From NCBI RefSeq assembly GCF_022179185.1, contig NZ_BPQJ01000012.1, positions 136,559-195,441 on the forward strand: a DNA stretch of 58,883 nt, given 5' to 3'. The stretch's first letter is position 1; every line of letters begins with the position of its first letter. Of this stretch, positions 9,282-19,277 are shown piece by piece. The DNA is from Methylobacterium frigidaeris. Lineage in GTDB: Bacteria; Pseudomonadota; Alphaproteobacteria; Rhizobiales; Beijerinckiaceae. The notes below the pieces were generated by a model. The model saw only the letters and a program-made list of their open reading frames with translations. It did no database searches and was not told the DNA's origin. The position numbers and the translations under genes were made by a program.

Positions 9282-9562
9282 CCCCCACTCCATTCTTAGT
9301 ATTATGGAGGAGAACCAGTAAAGATCAGATTATGACAAAATTATGAGCAGGATTTAATGCCTCATACGCACGGATCGGGCCGGGACGGGGCGGCCGGATC
9401 TCGCGCCCGGCGCACCGGTGCAGGGCGGCAGATGCCGAGGCCAGCGAAGTCGACTTCAGGGAACTCGCGCAGCGCCGAGGTCGCCGCGGCGGGCGGCAGC
9501 TTCGGCGAGCGACTCGACTGGCACCCGGGCGGGGCCGGGCGCCGGGGACCGGAGCGCCGGCC

Positions 9563-11935
9563 TCACCCCCCCTCCGGCCCCGTCCGCGCCGCCAACTCGT
9601 CGATCAGCCCCTGCAACGAGGCCGGCACCGCGTCCGGCACCCGCTCGGCGTACATGTTCCGCAGGAGGCGGCCGATCTCGTTCAGGGACAGGCTGCCCTT
9701 GACGATCACCCGCTCGGTGTCGCGGCCAAGGCGCTCCTTCTCGGCCGGGGTGATGTCCTTGGCGGTCAGCACCACCACCGGCACGTCCGCGCCGTCCGGC
9801 CGGGCCCGGAGCCGGGTGAGGAAGTCGAACCCGTCCATCACCGGCATCATCAGGTCGAGGAGGATCAGGGAGGGCCGGCCCTCGTCGAGGCGCTCGAGTC
9901 CGACGGCGCCGTTCTCCGCCTCGTGCACGGTCCAGCCGTCCCGGGCCAGGCTCCGGCGCAGGCGCTCGCGGGCGTCGGAATCGTCGTCGACCAGCAGCAC
10001 CGTGCCCGGGGCGTCGGACGGGCGGTAGCGCTCCATCAGCCCCTTGAGGTGGTCCCAGTCGATCGGCTTAACCAGGTAATCGGTGGCGCCGAGCGCCCGG
10101 CCGAGGCCCTGCTCGTTGACCACCGAGGTCATGATCACCGGGGTCGCGGCGAGCTCCGCGTCGCTGCGGATGGCGTGCAGCACCGACCAGCCGTCCATCC
10201 TGGGCATCTCGATGTCGAGGAGGATCGCCCGGGGCTTGAGCGCCCGGGCGAGCGCCAGGCCCGCCTTGCCGTCGCTGGCGGTGCGCACGCGAAAGCCTTC
10301 GCGCTCGAGGAAGCGGGAGAGCAGCTCGCGGGCCGCCGGGTCATCGTCGACGAGGAGAACCGTATCGTGGCGCGCAGCCTCCTGCTTCGCCTCGGCGAGC
10401 GCCCGCATCTCCTCCGGCGTCGGTTCGTCGTCCTGCGCCGTCAGCACCGCCGGCAGCTGGATAGTGAAGGTCGCGCCCTCGCCGTAGGTCGAGGTCACGG
10501 TGATGTCGCCGCCCATGCGCCGGCAGAAGGCGCGGGTGATGGCGAGGCCGAGCCCGGTGCCGCCGAACTGCCGGGTGGTCGATTCGTCGGCCTGGGCGAA
10601 GCGCTCGAACAGGCGCCCGCACTGCTCCTGCGTGAGCCCGATGCCGGTGTCGGTCACCGCGAAGGTCAGCCAGTCGGCCCCGTCCTGGTGGTCGCGCCGG
10701 GCTGAGAGGGTGATGGTGCCGCCTTCCGTGAACTTTGCCGCGTTGCCGAGCAGGTTGACGAGGCACTGGCGCACCTTGCCCTGGTCCTGGCTCATCGCGC
10801 CGATATCGTCCGGGACGTCGAGCACCAGGCGGTTGCGCTTCTTGGCCGTCAGCGATTCGGTCGCCGCCACCACGTCGCCGATCATGTCCCGGACGGCGAA
10901 ATCCTCCGCCGCCACCGTCATGCGGCCGGCCTCGATCTTCGAGATGTCGAGGACGTCGTTGATGAGGCCGAGCAGGTGCCGGGCCGAGGACTCGATCTTG
11001 CGCAGGTCCGGCAGCAGCTCGGCCTGGCCGAGGTCTTCCAGCTCCTCGGCCAGCATCTCCGAATAGCCGATCACCGCCGAGAGCGGGGTGCGCAGCTCGT
11101 GGCTCATATTGGCGATGAACTGGCTCTTGGCGCGGTTGGCTGCCTCCGCGGCGTGGCGGGCGCGATCGATCTCGGCCTCGGCCTCCTTGCGGTCGGTGAT
11201 GTCGACATGCATGCCGACCCACTCGCGCACGCTGCCGTCCTCCGCGGTGACCGGAGCGGCGCGCACCTCCATGTGGCGCCAGGCGCCGTCGCGCCGGCGC
11301 ATCCGGTACTCGATCTCGAAGGGCGTGCGCGTCTCCACGGCGCGGGACCAGGCGTCGGCGGCGCGGCCTTGGTCGTCCGGATGCACCGCCTCGACCCAGC
11401 CCCACCCTTGGGCCTCCTCGTCGCTCTGGCCGGTATAGGCGGTCCAGCGCCACTGCCCGATCGTCAGCTCGCCGGTGGCATCCGTCGACCAGATGATCGC
11501 CGCGGCGCTGTCGACGAGGGCGCGGAAGCGGTCCTGGGCGTGGCGCAGGCGCTCCTCGGCGGCGCGCCGGCGGGTGATGTCGGTGTTGGTGCCGTACCAG
11601 CGCACGATCTGCCCGGACGCGTCGCGGAACGGCCGGGCCCGGGACAGGAACCAGCGGAAGACCCCGTCGGCCCCTTTCAGCGGGAAGGTGTCCTCCCACG
11701 GCTCGCCGTTGGCGAAGGCACGGCGGAAGCGCGCCTCGACCCGCTCGAGATGGTCCGGGTGATGGACGGCGCGCCAGCCCCAGCCCTGCATCGCGTCGAA
11801 GGTGGTGCCGGTGTAGTCGTACCAGCGCTGATTGTACCAGACGATGGCACCGTCGGCCTCGGCGATCCAGGCGAGCTGCGGCAGCGACTCGGCGAGGTTG
11901 CGGTAATCGTCCTCCCTCAGGGCCGCCTCGCTCAT
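9563..11935 (-). CDS. Hybrid histidine kinase: PAS-PAS-HisKA-HATPase-REC-REC
   Basis: The 790-residue cytoplasmic sensor has two PAS/PAC domains (about 10-125 and 130-250, each with a WxGxxxDIT-type PAC end). The dimerisation helix follows with the phosphorylated His in [18 protein letters not shown] (about residue 279). The ATP-binding domain ends in [14 protein letters not shown]. Two receiver domains come last ([15 protein letters not shown] from about 528 and [16 protein letters not shown] from about 653), each with a central phospho-accepting Asp ([11 protein letters not shown] and [11 protein letters not shown]). No membrane segment is present. Tandem receivers imply phosphorelay to a separate protein. 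I start at the ATG at 11935, which has CTGGGGA eight bases upstream; the ATG at 11942-11944 lies directly against that site. Confidence 0.9.
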   Translation of the reverse strand: MSEAALREDDYRNLAESLPQLAWIAEADGAIVWYNQRWYDYTGTTFDAMQGWGWRAVHHPDHLERVEARFRRAFANGEPWEDTFPLKGADGVFRWFLSRARPFRDASGQIVRWYGTNTDITRRRAAEERLRHAQDRFRALVDSAAAIIWSTDATGELTIGQWRWTAYTGQSDEEAQGWGWVEAVHPDDQGRAADAWSRAVETRTPFEIEYRMRRRDGAWRHMEVRAAPVTAEDGSVREWVGMHVDITDRKEAEAEIDRARHAAEAANRAKSQFIANMSHELRTPLSAVIGYSEMLAEELEDLGQAELLPDLRKIESSARHLLGLINDVLDISKIEAGRMTVAAEDFAVRDMIGDVVAATESLTAKKRNRLVLDVPDDIGAMSQDQGKVRQCLVNLLGNAAKFTEGGTITLSARRDHQDGADWLTFAVTDTGIGLTQEQCGRLFERFAQADESTTRQFGGTGLGLAITRAFCRRMGGDITVTSTYGEGATFTIQLPAVLTAQDDEPTPEEMRALAEAKQEAARHDTVLLVDDDPAARELLSRFLEREGFRVRTASDGKAGLALARALKPRAILLDIEMPRMDGWSVLHAIRSDAELAATPVIMTSVVNEQGLGRALGATDYLVKPIDWDHLKGLMERYRPSDAPGTVLLVDDDSDARERLRRSLARDGWTVHEAENGAVGLERLDEGRPSLILLDLMMPVMDGFDFLTRLRARPDGADVPVVVLTAKDITPAEKERLGRDTERVIVKGSLSLNEIGRLLRNMYAERVPDAVPASLQGLIDELAARTGPEGG

Positions 11936-12079
11936 CGGGCGCATCCCCAGGGCAGGGGCGAGGACAGGCGGTCGGGCATCCGGGCGGCTCCGTGGCGAGG
12001 CCCTGACGCCGGGCCCGGTGACGGATCTATGCGAACCTGAGCCGCCTTCCAGTGCGCCCCGATGCCCTAAGGTCGGGGA

Positions 12080-12850
12080 TCAGCCGAACTGCTCGCGCAG
12101 GATGCGCTCATCCATGCCCTGGCCGGGATCGTGCAGCATCACGAGGTCGGTCGAGCGGTCGAGCTGGGTCTCGACCCGGGCGACGCGGCGGAACTCGGTA
12201 TGGTCGGCCACCGCCGCCACGGGGCGGTATTCCGGGTCCTTCACCTCGATGCGGATGCGGGCGTGGTTGGGCAGCAGCACGCTGCCCTGGCGCCGCGGCC
12301 GGAAGGCCGAGATCGGGGTGAGGGCGATGAGCTGGGACGAGATCGGCAGGATCGGCCCGCCGACCGAGAGGTTGTAGGCGGTGGAGCCCACCGGCGTCGC
12401 CGCCAGCACCCCGTCGGCGATCAGTTCGGGCAGGCGGACCTGGCCGTCGATCGAGATCTTCAGCTTGGCGGTCTGGTGGGTCTGGCGCAGCATGTAGACC
12501 TCGTTGACCGCCCGCGCCGTGTGGGTGAGGCCGCCGACGTCGGTGACGATCATCAGGAGCGGGTGGACAACGCTGCGCTGGGCCACCTCCAGCCGCTCGA
12601 TCAGGTCGTCGAGGTGGAACTCGTTCATCAGGAAGCCGACGGTGCCGCGGTTCATGCCGTAGATCGGCTTGCCCGTGCCCATGAAGCGGTGCAGCGCCTG
12701 CAGCATCAGCCCGTCGCCGCCGAGGCCCACCACCACGTCCGCCTCCTCGGGCGGCACGTGGTCGTAGCGCTGCATCAGGAGCTCGGCCGCCTCGCGTGCG
12801 TCGGGCGTCGGGCTCGCGATGAAGGCGATCTGGTTGAAGCGCCGCGCCAT
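12080..12850 (-). CDS. nadK: NAD kinase
   Basis: The 256-residue protein phosphorylates NAD to NADP using ATP or polyphosphate. It shows the NAD kinase signature GGDG (VVGLGGDGLMLQALHRF, about residues 40-56), then the conserved GMNRGTVGFLMNE and the TPVGSTAYNLSVGGPI segment that binds NAD. Length is normal for the short alphaproteobacterial form. The ATG at 12850 is chosen because the family begins there (RFNQIAFIAS); the upstream in-frame extension is Arg/Gly-rich and unlike the family. It is divergent from cutA, with 121 bases between. Confidence 0.93.
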   Translation of the reverse strand: MARRFNQIAFIASPTPDAREAAELLMQRYDHVPPEEADVVVGLGGDGLMLQALHRFMGTGKPIYGMNRGTVGFLMNEFHLDDLIERLEVAQRSVVHPLLMIVTDVGGLTHTARAVNEVYMLRQTHQTAKLKISIDGQVRLPELIADGVLAATPVGSTAYNLSVGGPILPISSQLIALTPISAFRPRRQGSVLLPNHARIRIEVKDPEYRPVAAVADHTEFRRVARVETQLDRSTDLVMLHDPGQGMDERILREQFG

Positions 12851-12971
12851 GTGGGGTGTCCCGACCGCCGAAGGAGAGGTCTTGCCGCGCTTGGAGCCCG
12901 GGGTCTCCCCGCGTATCCAGGGGCGCGGAGAGCCGCCGGCCCGTCGCCGGCCGCGTCGGGAGAGCCATAGC

Positions 12972-13298
12972 ATGGAGCGTCCGCTTCTCGTCTACACCAC
13001 CTTCCCGGACGCCGACACGGCGCTCGCACTCGGCGAGGTCCTGGTGCGCGAGCGCCTCGCCGCCTGCCTGAACGTCCTGCCCGGGATGCGCTCGGTCTAT
13101 GCCTGGAAGGGCGTGGTCGAGCGCGGCGAGGAGGTGGTGGCGCTGATCAAGTCGCGCGAGGCCCTGGCCGAGCCGCTCATCGCGGCGCTGAAGCGCCGCC
13201 ACCCCTACGAGACGCCCGTGATCCTGACCCTGCCGGTGGGGGCCGAACCGGCGACCCTGGCCTGGCTCGTCGCGGAGACGGGCGGGACGCCGGCCTGA
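12972..13298 (+). CDS. cutA: Divalent-cation tolerance protein CutA
   Basis: The 108-residue protein is a complete CutA: VYTTFPDADTALALGEVLV at the start, ERLAACLNVLPGMRSVYAWKG in the middle and HPYETPVI, the family hallmark, near residue 80. CutA forms very stable trimers of PII-like ferredoxin folds. It was named for copper tolerance, but its molecular role remains uncertain. The ATG at 12972 marks the start of family homology. It ends seven bases before the stop of a convergent gene. Confidence 0.93.
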   Translation: MERPLLVYTTFPDADTALALGEVLVRERLAACLNVLPGMRSVYAWKGVVERGEEVVALIKSREALAEPLIAALKRRHPYETPVILTLPVGAEPATLAWLVAETGGTPA

Positions 13299-13305
13299 CC
13301 CCGCC

Positions 13306-13980
13306 TCACCAGAGCGAGAATTCGGTCGCGAAATCCGTGGTCCGGAGCCGGTCGCAGGCCTCGGCCCGGCAATCGCCCTGCGGCCGGAGGGCGAGGCGGC
13401 CCGAGGCCTCGGTCTCGAAGCGCAGCCGTACCGGCGGATCGTCTTCCTTGGTGTAGACGAAGCTGACCTCGAACCGGACGAAGTCGTAGGCCTTGGCGTC
13501 GGCGTAGAAGATCGAGTCGCGCGAGACCGCCTCGCCGGGATTGAGGTCCGAGGGCTCGGCCCCGTCGGCCGCGCCGGCGAAGAGCTTGCCCTGGCGCAGG
13601 ATCACGGTGCCGGGCTCGTCGAGGGTGTAGCCGCGGGCCGCCGCCAGGCTGCCCGCCGGACCGGATCGGTCGGTCGGGGCCGCGTCGGCCCCGAACCGCG
13701 CCCGGATGCCCGTGACCGTGTAGACGAGGCCGAGAACCCGCACGCCGGTCTCGCCGACATTGCGGCGGGTGACGGTCGAGCGGATGGCGACGTGGCCGTC
13801 GCGCTCGCCGGCCTTGGCGAGGCCGGTGGTCACCGACACCGCCGGCGGCGCCAGGCCCGGCTTGATCCGCGCCTCGTAGATGAAGGTGTAGATGCCCCAG
13901 GCCCCGGCGCCGAGGATCGCCAGGGTCTGGACCAGGGTGTTGACGCGGTCGAGGTCGAGGCGGCGCTCAGGACCGGCCAT
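13306..13980 (-). CDS. Hypothetical protein with one N-terminal membrane anchor
   Basis: The 224-residue product is not recognised. Residues about 12-34 (VNTLVQTLAILGAGAWGIYTF) form a single membrane helix preceded by Arg residues. The rest should therefore lie in the periplasm. That part is beta-rich, with a VSVTTGLAKAG to LVYTVTG strand series and an acidic, Cys-containing tail (CRAEACDRL). It starts 12 bases after the stop of the metallo-hydrolase gene on the same strand, so the two are probably cotranscribed. Confidence 0.6.
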   Translation of the reverse strand: MAGPERRLDLDRVNTLVQTLAILGAGAWGIYTFIYEARIKPGLAPPAVSVTTGLAKAGERDGHVAIRSTVTRRNVGETGVRVLGLVYTVTGIRARFGADAAPTDRSGPAGSLAAARGYTLDEPGTVILRQGKLFAGAADGAEPSDLNPGEAVSRDSIFYADAKAYDFVRFEVSFVYTKEDDPPVRLRFETEASGRLALRPQGDCRAEACDRLRTTDFATEFSLW

Positions 13981-13992
13981 GCGGGGCCGCGC

Positions 13993-14961
13993 TCAGGCGA
14001 AGCCCAGGCCCCATTGCAGCGGCACGAACTCGTAGGCCCCGCCCGACCGGGCGACGTGGCCGGCGGCCGGGAAGGGGGCGTGGTAGAACGCCACCGGCAA
14101 CCGCTCGTCGGCGATCAGCGCCAGCATCCTGTGGCGGGTGGCGCGCGCCTGGTCGGCATCCATGTCGAACAAAGCCGACCAGTCGGGATGGCGCACGAAC
14201 AGGGCCGGGTGGTTGGTGATGTCGGAGGCGATCAGGAGCCGGCGGCCGCCGGAATCGAGCCGGAACGAGGTATGGCCCGGAGTGTGGCCGGGCGTGCCCA
14301 GAGCGGTGAGGCCCGGCAGCACCTCCTTGTCCCACGCATAGCGCTCGACCTTCAGGCCGCCACCGAAGGTCTTCTGCACGGCGCCGAGCGTGGCCTTCAG
14401 GGCCTCTGGCGGGTTGGCGAGGCGGCCGTCATCCATCCAGAAGCGCCATTCGGGCTCCGGCACCAGCACGTGCGCGTTCGGGAAGGTCGGCGTGCCGTCC
14501 TTGCGCTTGAGGCCGAGGATGTGGTCGGGGTGGAAGTGGCTGATCACCACCGCGTCGACCGCGCCCGGGTCGATCCCGGCGAGCGCCAGGCCGCGCAACG
14601 TCCCGCCGGTGCCGGGCGGGCCTTGATCGGCGAAGCCCGCATCGACCAGCACCCGCTTGCCCCCGAGGGTGAGGAGGAGCGGCGTGAAGGTGATCGGCAG
14701 GGTCTCGGTCGGCAGGAAGGCCTGGGCGAGCGCTGCCTGCACCTCGGAGAGGGGCGCGTTGCGCACGAAGCCGGCATCGAGGGGGCGCTTCACCCCGCCC
14801 TCGTGCAGGGCCGTCACCGTCGCCTCGCCGAGGCCGTAGCGGTAGACGCCCGGAAGCTCGGCGGCGGGCGCCGCTCCGCCGCCGGCGAGGCCCGGGGCGC
14901 TGGTGAGGAACGGGCCGGCGAGGACGCCTCCGGCCATGAGGGTGCGACGGGTCATCGACAT
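13993..14961 (-). CDS. Tat-exported metallo-beta-lactamase-fold hydrolase
   Basis: The 322-residue enzyme has a twin-arginine signal (MTRRTLMAGGVLAG) followed by a metallo-beta-lactamase domain of the lactonase/MBL-fold group. The dinuclear zinc motif SHFHPDHILG is at about residue 145, with further metal ligands in GTPGHTPGHTSF and SDITNHPAL. A folded metalloprotein using the Tat route is consistent. Substrate is unknown; relatives include acyl-homoserine lactonases and other esterases. The ATG at 14961 has GGGAGG six bases upstream. It is divergent from ggt. Confidence 0.82.
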   Translation of the reverse strand: MSMTRRTLMAGGVLAGPFLTSAPGLAGGGAAPAAELPGVYRYGLGEATVTALHEGGVKRPLDAGFVRNAPLSEVQAALAQAFLPTETLPITFTPLLLTLGGKRVLVDAGFADQGPPGTGGTLRGLALAGIDPGAVDAVVISHFHPDHILGLKRKDGTPTFPNAHVLVPEPEWRFWMDDGRLANPPEALKATLGAVQKTFGGGLKVERYAWDKEVLPGLTALGTPGHTPGHTSFRLDSGGRRLLIASDITNHPALFVRHPDWSALFDMDADQARATRHRMLALIADERLPVAFYHAPFPAAGHVARSGGAYEFVPLQWGLGFA

Positions 14962-15111
14962 GGAGGGCCTCCCTGTGCGTCTTGGCCCCCGCAAGCTAGA
15001 GCACGATCGGCGCGAGGGGATAGAGCGCGAGAGGAAAGTCGGCTCCCGCGGTACAGCCGCGCATGGCTGTCGTGTACCGTGGCGGCGACTCACGAACAGG
15101 GCAGGACGCTC

Positions 15112-16848
15112 ATGGGCCACAGGATCGCCTCGGTCGGCATCGGTCTTCTCACCGCGTTCCTCGTCGTGGCGGTCCCGCGGGACGCCGCCCTCGCCGCCTC
15201 GCGGGCGCCGGTCGCCGCCGAGCACGGCATGGTCGTCACGGCGCAGCACTACGCGACGCAGGTCGGCGTCGACGTGCTGAAGCAGGGCGGCAACGCCGTC
15301 GATGCGGCGGTCGCGGTCGGCTACGCCCTGGCGGTGGTCTATCCGGCCGCCGGGAACCTCGGCGGCGGCGGCTTCATGACGATCCAGCGCGCCGACGGTA
15401 GCCGGACCTTCCTGGATTTCCGCGAGAAGGCGCCGCTCGCCGCCAGCCGCGACATGTTCCTCGACAGGGACGGGAACGTCGTCAAGGGCCTGAGCACGAA
15501 GAGCTTCCTGGCGGTCGGGGTGCCCGGCACCGTGGCGGGCCTCGAGGACGCGCGCGCCCGGTACGGCACGCGGCCCCGCGCCGAGCTGATCGCCCCGGCG
15601 ATCAAGCTGGCGGAAGAGGGCTTCACCCTCGACCAGGGCGACGTCGACATGCTCGGGACCGCCACGGAGGATTTCGGGAAGGATCCCGCCTCGGCCCGGA
15701 TCTTCCTGAACCAGGGGCGGCCCTATCGCGTGGGCGACAGGCTCGTCCAGAAAGACCTCGCCGGGACGCTGCGGGCGGTCAGCGAGCGGGGGAGGGACGG
15801 GTTCTACAAGGGCGCGGTCGGCGACGCGCTGACGGCGTCGAGCCGGGGGCATGACGGCCTCATCGTCCAGGCCGACCTCGACCGCTACGTCACCCGCGAG
15901 CTGCCGCCGATCGAGTGCGACTACCGCGGCTACCGGGTGATCTCGGCCCCGCCGCCGAGCTCGGGCGGGGTGGTGATCTGCGAGATGCTGAACATCCTCG
16001 AGGGCTACGACCTGACCAAGCTCGGCTGGGGCTCGGCGCAGGCGGTCCATTACGAAATCGAGGCGATGCGCCATGCCTATCTCGACCGCAACAGCTACCT
16101 GGGCGATCCGGACTTCGTGAAGAACCCGGTCGAGCGGCTGACCGACAAGGCCTATGCGGCCAAGATCCGGGCGGTGATCGACCCGCAGAAGGCCGGCATC
16201 TCGGCCGAGCTCAAGCCCGGCTCAGCCCCGCACGAGGGCAGCAACACCACCCACTACTCGATCGTCGACTCTCAGGGCAACGCCGTCTCGGTGACCTACA
16301 CGCTCAACGACTGGTTCGGCGTGCGGATCGTCGCGGAGGGAACGGGCGTCCTCCTCAACAACGAGATGGACGACTTCACCGCCAAGGTCGGCGTGCCGAA
16401 CATCTACGGCCTGCTTCAGGGCGAGGCGAACGCCGTCGCGCCCGGCAAGACGCCCTTGAGCTCGATGAGCCCGACCATCGTCACCAAGGACGGCAAGCCC
16501 GTCTTCGTCACCGGGACGCCCGGCGGCAGCCGGATCATCACGGTGGTGCTGCACAGCATCCTCAACGTGATCGATTACGGGATGAACGTGCAGGAGGCCG
16601 CCGACGCGCCGCGCTTCCACCACCAGTGGATGCCCGACGTGACCAATGTCGAGCGCTTCGCCCTCTCGCCGGACACCCGCAAGATCCTGGAAGGGATGGG
16701 CCACAGCTTCGGCCCGGCCCAGCCGGCCAACCACCTCGCGGCGATCCTGATCGGCGCACCGACCCTCGGCGGCAAGCCGGTCGGGACGTTTCGCTACTAC
16801 GGGGCCAACGATCCGCGGCGGAATACGGGGAGTGCGCAGGGGTATTGA
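15112..16848 (+). CDS. ggt: Gamma-glutamyltransferase
   Basis: The 578-residue precursor has a signal peptide (GIGLLTAFLVVAVPRDAALA) and the complete gamma-glutamyltransferase fold. It cleaves or transfers the gamma-glutamyl group of glutathione in the periplasm. The autoprocessing site is NTTHYS, with the nucleophilic Thr near residue 379 becoming the first residue of the small subunit. The large subunit holds the GGGGFMTI loop; the small subunit has the SSMSPTIV and GTPGGSRI motifs that line the active site. Length is normal. The ATG at 15112 directly precedes the signal peptide. Confidence 0.93.
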   Translation: MGHRIASVGIGLLTAFLVVAVPRDAALAASRAPVAAEHGMVVTAQHYATQVGVDVLKQGGNAVDAAVAVGYALAVVYPAAGNLGGGGFMTIQRADGSRTFLDFREKAPLAASRDMFLDRDGNVVKGLSTKSFLAVGVPGTVAGLEDARARYGTRPRAELIAPAIKLAEEGFTLDQGDVDMLGTATEDFGKDPASARIFLNQGRPYRVGDRLVQKDLAGTLRAVSERGRDGFYKGAVGDALTASSRGHDGLIVQADLDRYVTRELPPIECDYRGYRVISAPPPSSGGVVICEMLNILEGYDLTKLGWGSAQAVHYEIEAMRHAYLDRNSYLGDPDFVKNPVERLTDKAYAAKIRAVIDPQKAGISAELKPGSAPHEGSNTTHYSIVDSQGNAVSVTYTLNDWFGVRIVAEGTGVLLNNEMDDFTAKVGVPNIYGLLQGEANAVAPGKTPLSSMSPTIVTKDGKPVFVTGTPGGSRIITVVLHSILNVIDYGMNVQEAADAPRFHHQWMPDVTNVERFALSPDTRKILEGMGHSFGPAQPANHLAAILIGAPTLGGKPVGTFRYYGANDPRRNTGSAQGY

Positions 16849-17403
16849 GCGGGGCGTGAGGCGGGCGCGCCGTCGGGAGACGTTCTCTCCCGCGACGCGC
16901 CGGGCGATTCGCTCGGACATGCGCCTGGTCCAGATAGGTCTGAGGCCCGATCGATGCTGCGTTTCAGTCCCAAGATGCCATTGATATGGACCGAGACCGG
17001 TCGGAACCTGGACAGGTCCATTGGGGCAGGACGTAATGGACCGGCCAGGATCATGAGGAGCCAGTCAGGCGAGCGTTTTCCGGCCATTTGAATGAGCGAC
17101 AGGGCTTCCCGACCGCCTCCGGCACGCGCGGATCTCGCGTCGGGTACGTCAACCGTGGTCGACCCGCCTGGCCTGTCGGGAACGGATTGTATTCTAGACA
17201 CATGTACCCGGGTGCCCTGGTCATGGGGCTGCGGGTTTGAGCGCCCGAGGCAGTTTGACGCCCATGCGAGCGACGAGCATCGGGCGGCGTCGGGATCACG
17301 CGGGCGTTTCGATGATCCTGGCCCGACGAGGAGCGGTTGCTTCTGGCTCTCACCGCCCCAGGTTGCTGCCCGTCGCACCGTCGGCACGGGAGGAACTCGC
17401 ATT
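16849..17403. other. Intergenic stretch, no recognisable gene
   Basis: These 555 bases separate ggt from the glycosyltransferase operon. A plus-strand frame is open from 17092 into the glycosyltransferase, but its residues (Pro/Arg/Gly/Ser-rich, no pattern) do not look coding. Minus-strand frames are equally unconvincing. The stretch probably holds the promoter of the downstream operon and possibly remnants of lost genes. Confidence 0.5.
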
Positions 17404-18435
17404 GTGGGCCTGACCGTCGTGAGCGTCGCCTACCCCTTCGCACCCGTCACCGCCGACCCCACGGGGGGCGCCGAGCAGGTGCTGGCGCAGCTCGACCGCG
17501 CGCTCATCCGCGCCGGACACCGCTCCCGCGTGGTCGCGCAGCAGGGCTCCACCACCGCCGGCGAACTGCTCGCCGTGCCGGCCACCGACGGCGACATTGA
17601 TGAAGCGTGCCGAGCCGCTGTCCACAACCGCGTGCGCGCAACCCTCGCCGACGAGGTTCGCTCGGGACAAGCGGACCTCGTCCACTTCCACGGCGTCGAC
17701 TACGCCAGCTACATGCCGCCTCCCGGCGTGCCCACCCTCGTCACCCTGCACCTGCCCATCAGCTGGTACCCGCCCGAGGCGCTCGGCCCAGATCGCCCGT
17801 CGACCTGGCTCAATCCCGTCTCGGCGGACCAAGCGCGGCGCGCCCCACCCGGCGTCCGCCTACTGCCACCGATACCCAATGGTGTCGACACGGACGCCTA
17901 CCGTCCCGGCCCGACTCGTCGCTCGTACGCGCTGGTTCTCGGCCGCGTCGCCCCAGAGAAGGGATTCCACCACGCGCTCGATGCCTCACGCCTGGCTGGT
18001 GCCCGCCTGCTCGCGGCCGGGCGGGTATTCCCGTACCCAGCCCACCGCCGCTACTTCGCCGAGGAGGTCGTCCCGAGGCTCGACGCGCGTCGCCGCTTCG
18101 TCGGGCCAGCCGAGGGGCCGGCCAAGCGGCGCCTGCTCGCCGAGGCGCGCTGCGTGCTGATCCCCTCCACTGTGCCCGAAACCTCCTCGTTGGTCGCCAT
18201 GGAGGCGCTGGCGAGCGGCACCCCGGTGGTCGCCTTCCGCGCCGGCGCGCTGCCCGAGATCGTCGAGCACGGGGTCACGGGCCTGATCGTTGATACGGTC
18301 CAAGAGATGGCCGCCGCGATCGCGCGGGTCGGGGAGATCGACCCGGCCGCGTGCCGGCGCGCAGCGTGCGAGCGCTTCCCCCTGAGCCGCACTGCCGCCA
18401 CCTACCTAGGGCTCTACGCGAGGCTGGCGGCATGA
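17404..18435 (+). CDS. GT4-family glycosyltransferase
   Basis: The 343-residue protein is a retaining glycosyltransferase of the GT-B fold, GT4 type. The N-terminal domain begins with VVSVAYPFAPVTADPTGGAE, where the GGAE loop contacts the donor. The C-terminal domain has GRVAPEKGFHHAL (about 180-192) and the E-x7-E donor motif in PETSSLVAMEALASG. It would transfer a sugar from a nucleotide donor in the cytoplasm. I use the GTG at 17404 because GGGAGGA lies nine bases upstream and homology starts there; a longer ATG start at 17092 is rejected. It is the first of three genes with overlapping stop and start codons. Confidence 0.85.
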   Translation: MGLTVVSVAYPFAPVTADPTGGAEQVLAQLDRALIRAGHRSRVVAQQGSTTAGELLAVPATDGDIDEACRAAVHNRVRATLADEVRSGQADLVHFHGVDYASYMPPPGVPTLVTLHLPISWYPPEALGPDRPSTWLNPVSADQARRAPPGVRLLPPIPNGVDTDAYRPGPTRRSYALVLGRVAPEKGFHHALDASRLAGARLLAAGRVFPYPAHRRYFAEEVVPRLDARRRFVGPAEGPAKRRLLAEARCVLIPSTVPETSSLVAMEALASGTPVVAFRAGALPEIVEHGVTGLIVDTVQEMAAAIARVGEIDPAACRRAACERFPLSRTAATYLGLYARLAA

Positions 18436-19277
18436 GCGAGCGCGAGATCCTCGAGCAGTGCACCCGCGGCGAGATCTCGCCGCAGGTCGCCCTCTCCCGC
18501 CTGCTGCTTGCGGGGATGGAGATCGACGTCGAGTGGCTTGCGCGGGAGGCTGCCGCGCGCCCCGAGGAGCCGCGGCTCACCGCGGTGGCGCAGCTGGCCG
18601 CGCGCCACCGCGGGCGCTTGGGGGCGCTCAGCCGGCTGGTGCGCTCGGGGCTATGGCCGGGCGTCGACGATGTCCTCGCCGCGACCGCGGCGCTATTCGA
18701 CCGCCTGGCCGAGGAAGCGCCGGAGGCGGGGGTGGCCTTCTACTCGCTGGGCGACCCCGACGAGCTCGCCGCGGCGACCGCGGAACTCGTGGAGGTGATC
18801 CGGGCCTGGTCCTCGCCCGCGGGGCGGCGTGTGCTGGACTTCGGCTGTGGGGTCGGGCGGGTGGCAATCGCACTGGCTGGGGAGGCACAGGAGATTCTGG
18901 GTTTGGACCTGTCGGTCCGCATGGTTGCCGAAGCCCGGCGGCGGACGGGTGCGCGCAGCAACCTGCGGTTCGAGCAGGGCGGGGCGGGCCGCCTGCCCAT
19001 CGGTGCCGGCGAGGTGGACCTGCTGATCGCGGCCGACAGCCTGCCCTTCGTGGTTCACGCGGGGGCCGTCGGGAACTTCGTGGCGGAGGCGGCGCGGGTA
19101 CTGGCGGGCGGCGGCGACCTACTGGTGTTCAACTGGTCCTACCGCGGCGAGCCGGCGCGGGACGTCGCCGAGGCGCGGGCGTTGGCCGAGGCGTACGGCT
19201 TCGAGGTGCTGCGGGCCGACGAGCGGCCGTTCTCGATCTGGGATGGAGCCGGCTTCCACCTGAGGCGGTCGTCGTGA
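18432..19277 (+). CDS. Class I SAM-dependent methyltransferase
   Basis: The 281-residue protein has an unrecognised helical N-terminal part (about 1-125) followed by a Rossmann methyltransferase domain. Motif I is VLDFGCGVGRVAIALAG, and motif II ends in the acidic residue of LGLDLS. A post-I segment DLLIAADSLPFVVH is also visible. The target is unknown; the flanking glycosyltransferase and CelD-like acetyltransferase suggest a glycan or an O-antigen-like product. Its ATG overlaps the upstream TGA (ATGA), so translation is probably coupled. Confidence 0.82.
   Translation: MSEREILEQCTRGEISPQVALSRLLLAGMEIDVEWLAREAAARPEEPRLTAVAQLAARHRGRLGALSRLVRSGLWPGVDDVLAATAALFDRLAEEAPEAGVAFYSLGDPDELAAATAELVEVIRAWSSPAGRRVLDFGCGVGRVAIALAGEAQEILGLDLSVRMVAEARRRTGARSNLRFEQGGAGRLPIGAGEVDLLIAADSLPFVVHAGAVGNFVAEAARVLAGGGDLLVFNWSYRGEPARDVAEARALAEAYGFEVLRADERPFSIWDGAGFHLRRSS

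Noticed and set aside
14962..16074. N-terminal extension of the metallo-hydrolase frame on the minus strand
   Set aside because: It overlaps ggt in antisense; the Tat signal peptide and ribosome binding site place the start at 14961.
17092..17403. In-frame N-terminal extension of the glycosyltransferase
   Set aside because: The residues show no fold-like pattern, while a GGGAGGA site and the start of homology support the GTG at 17404.
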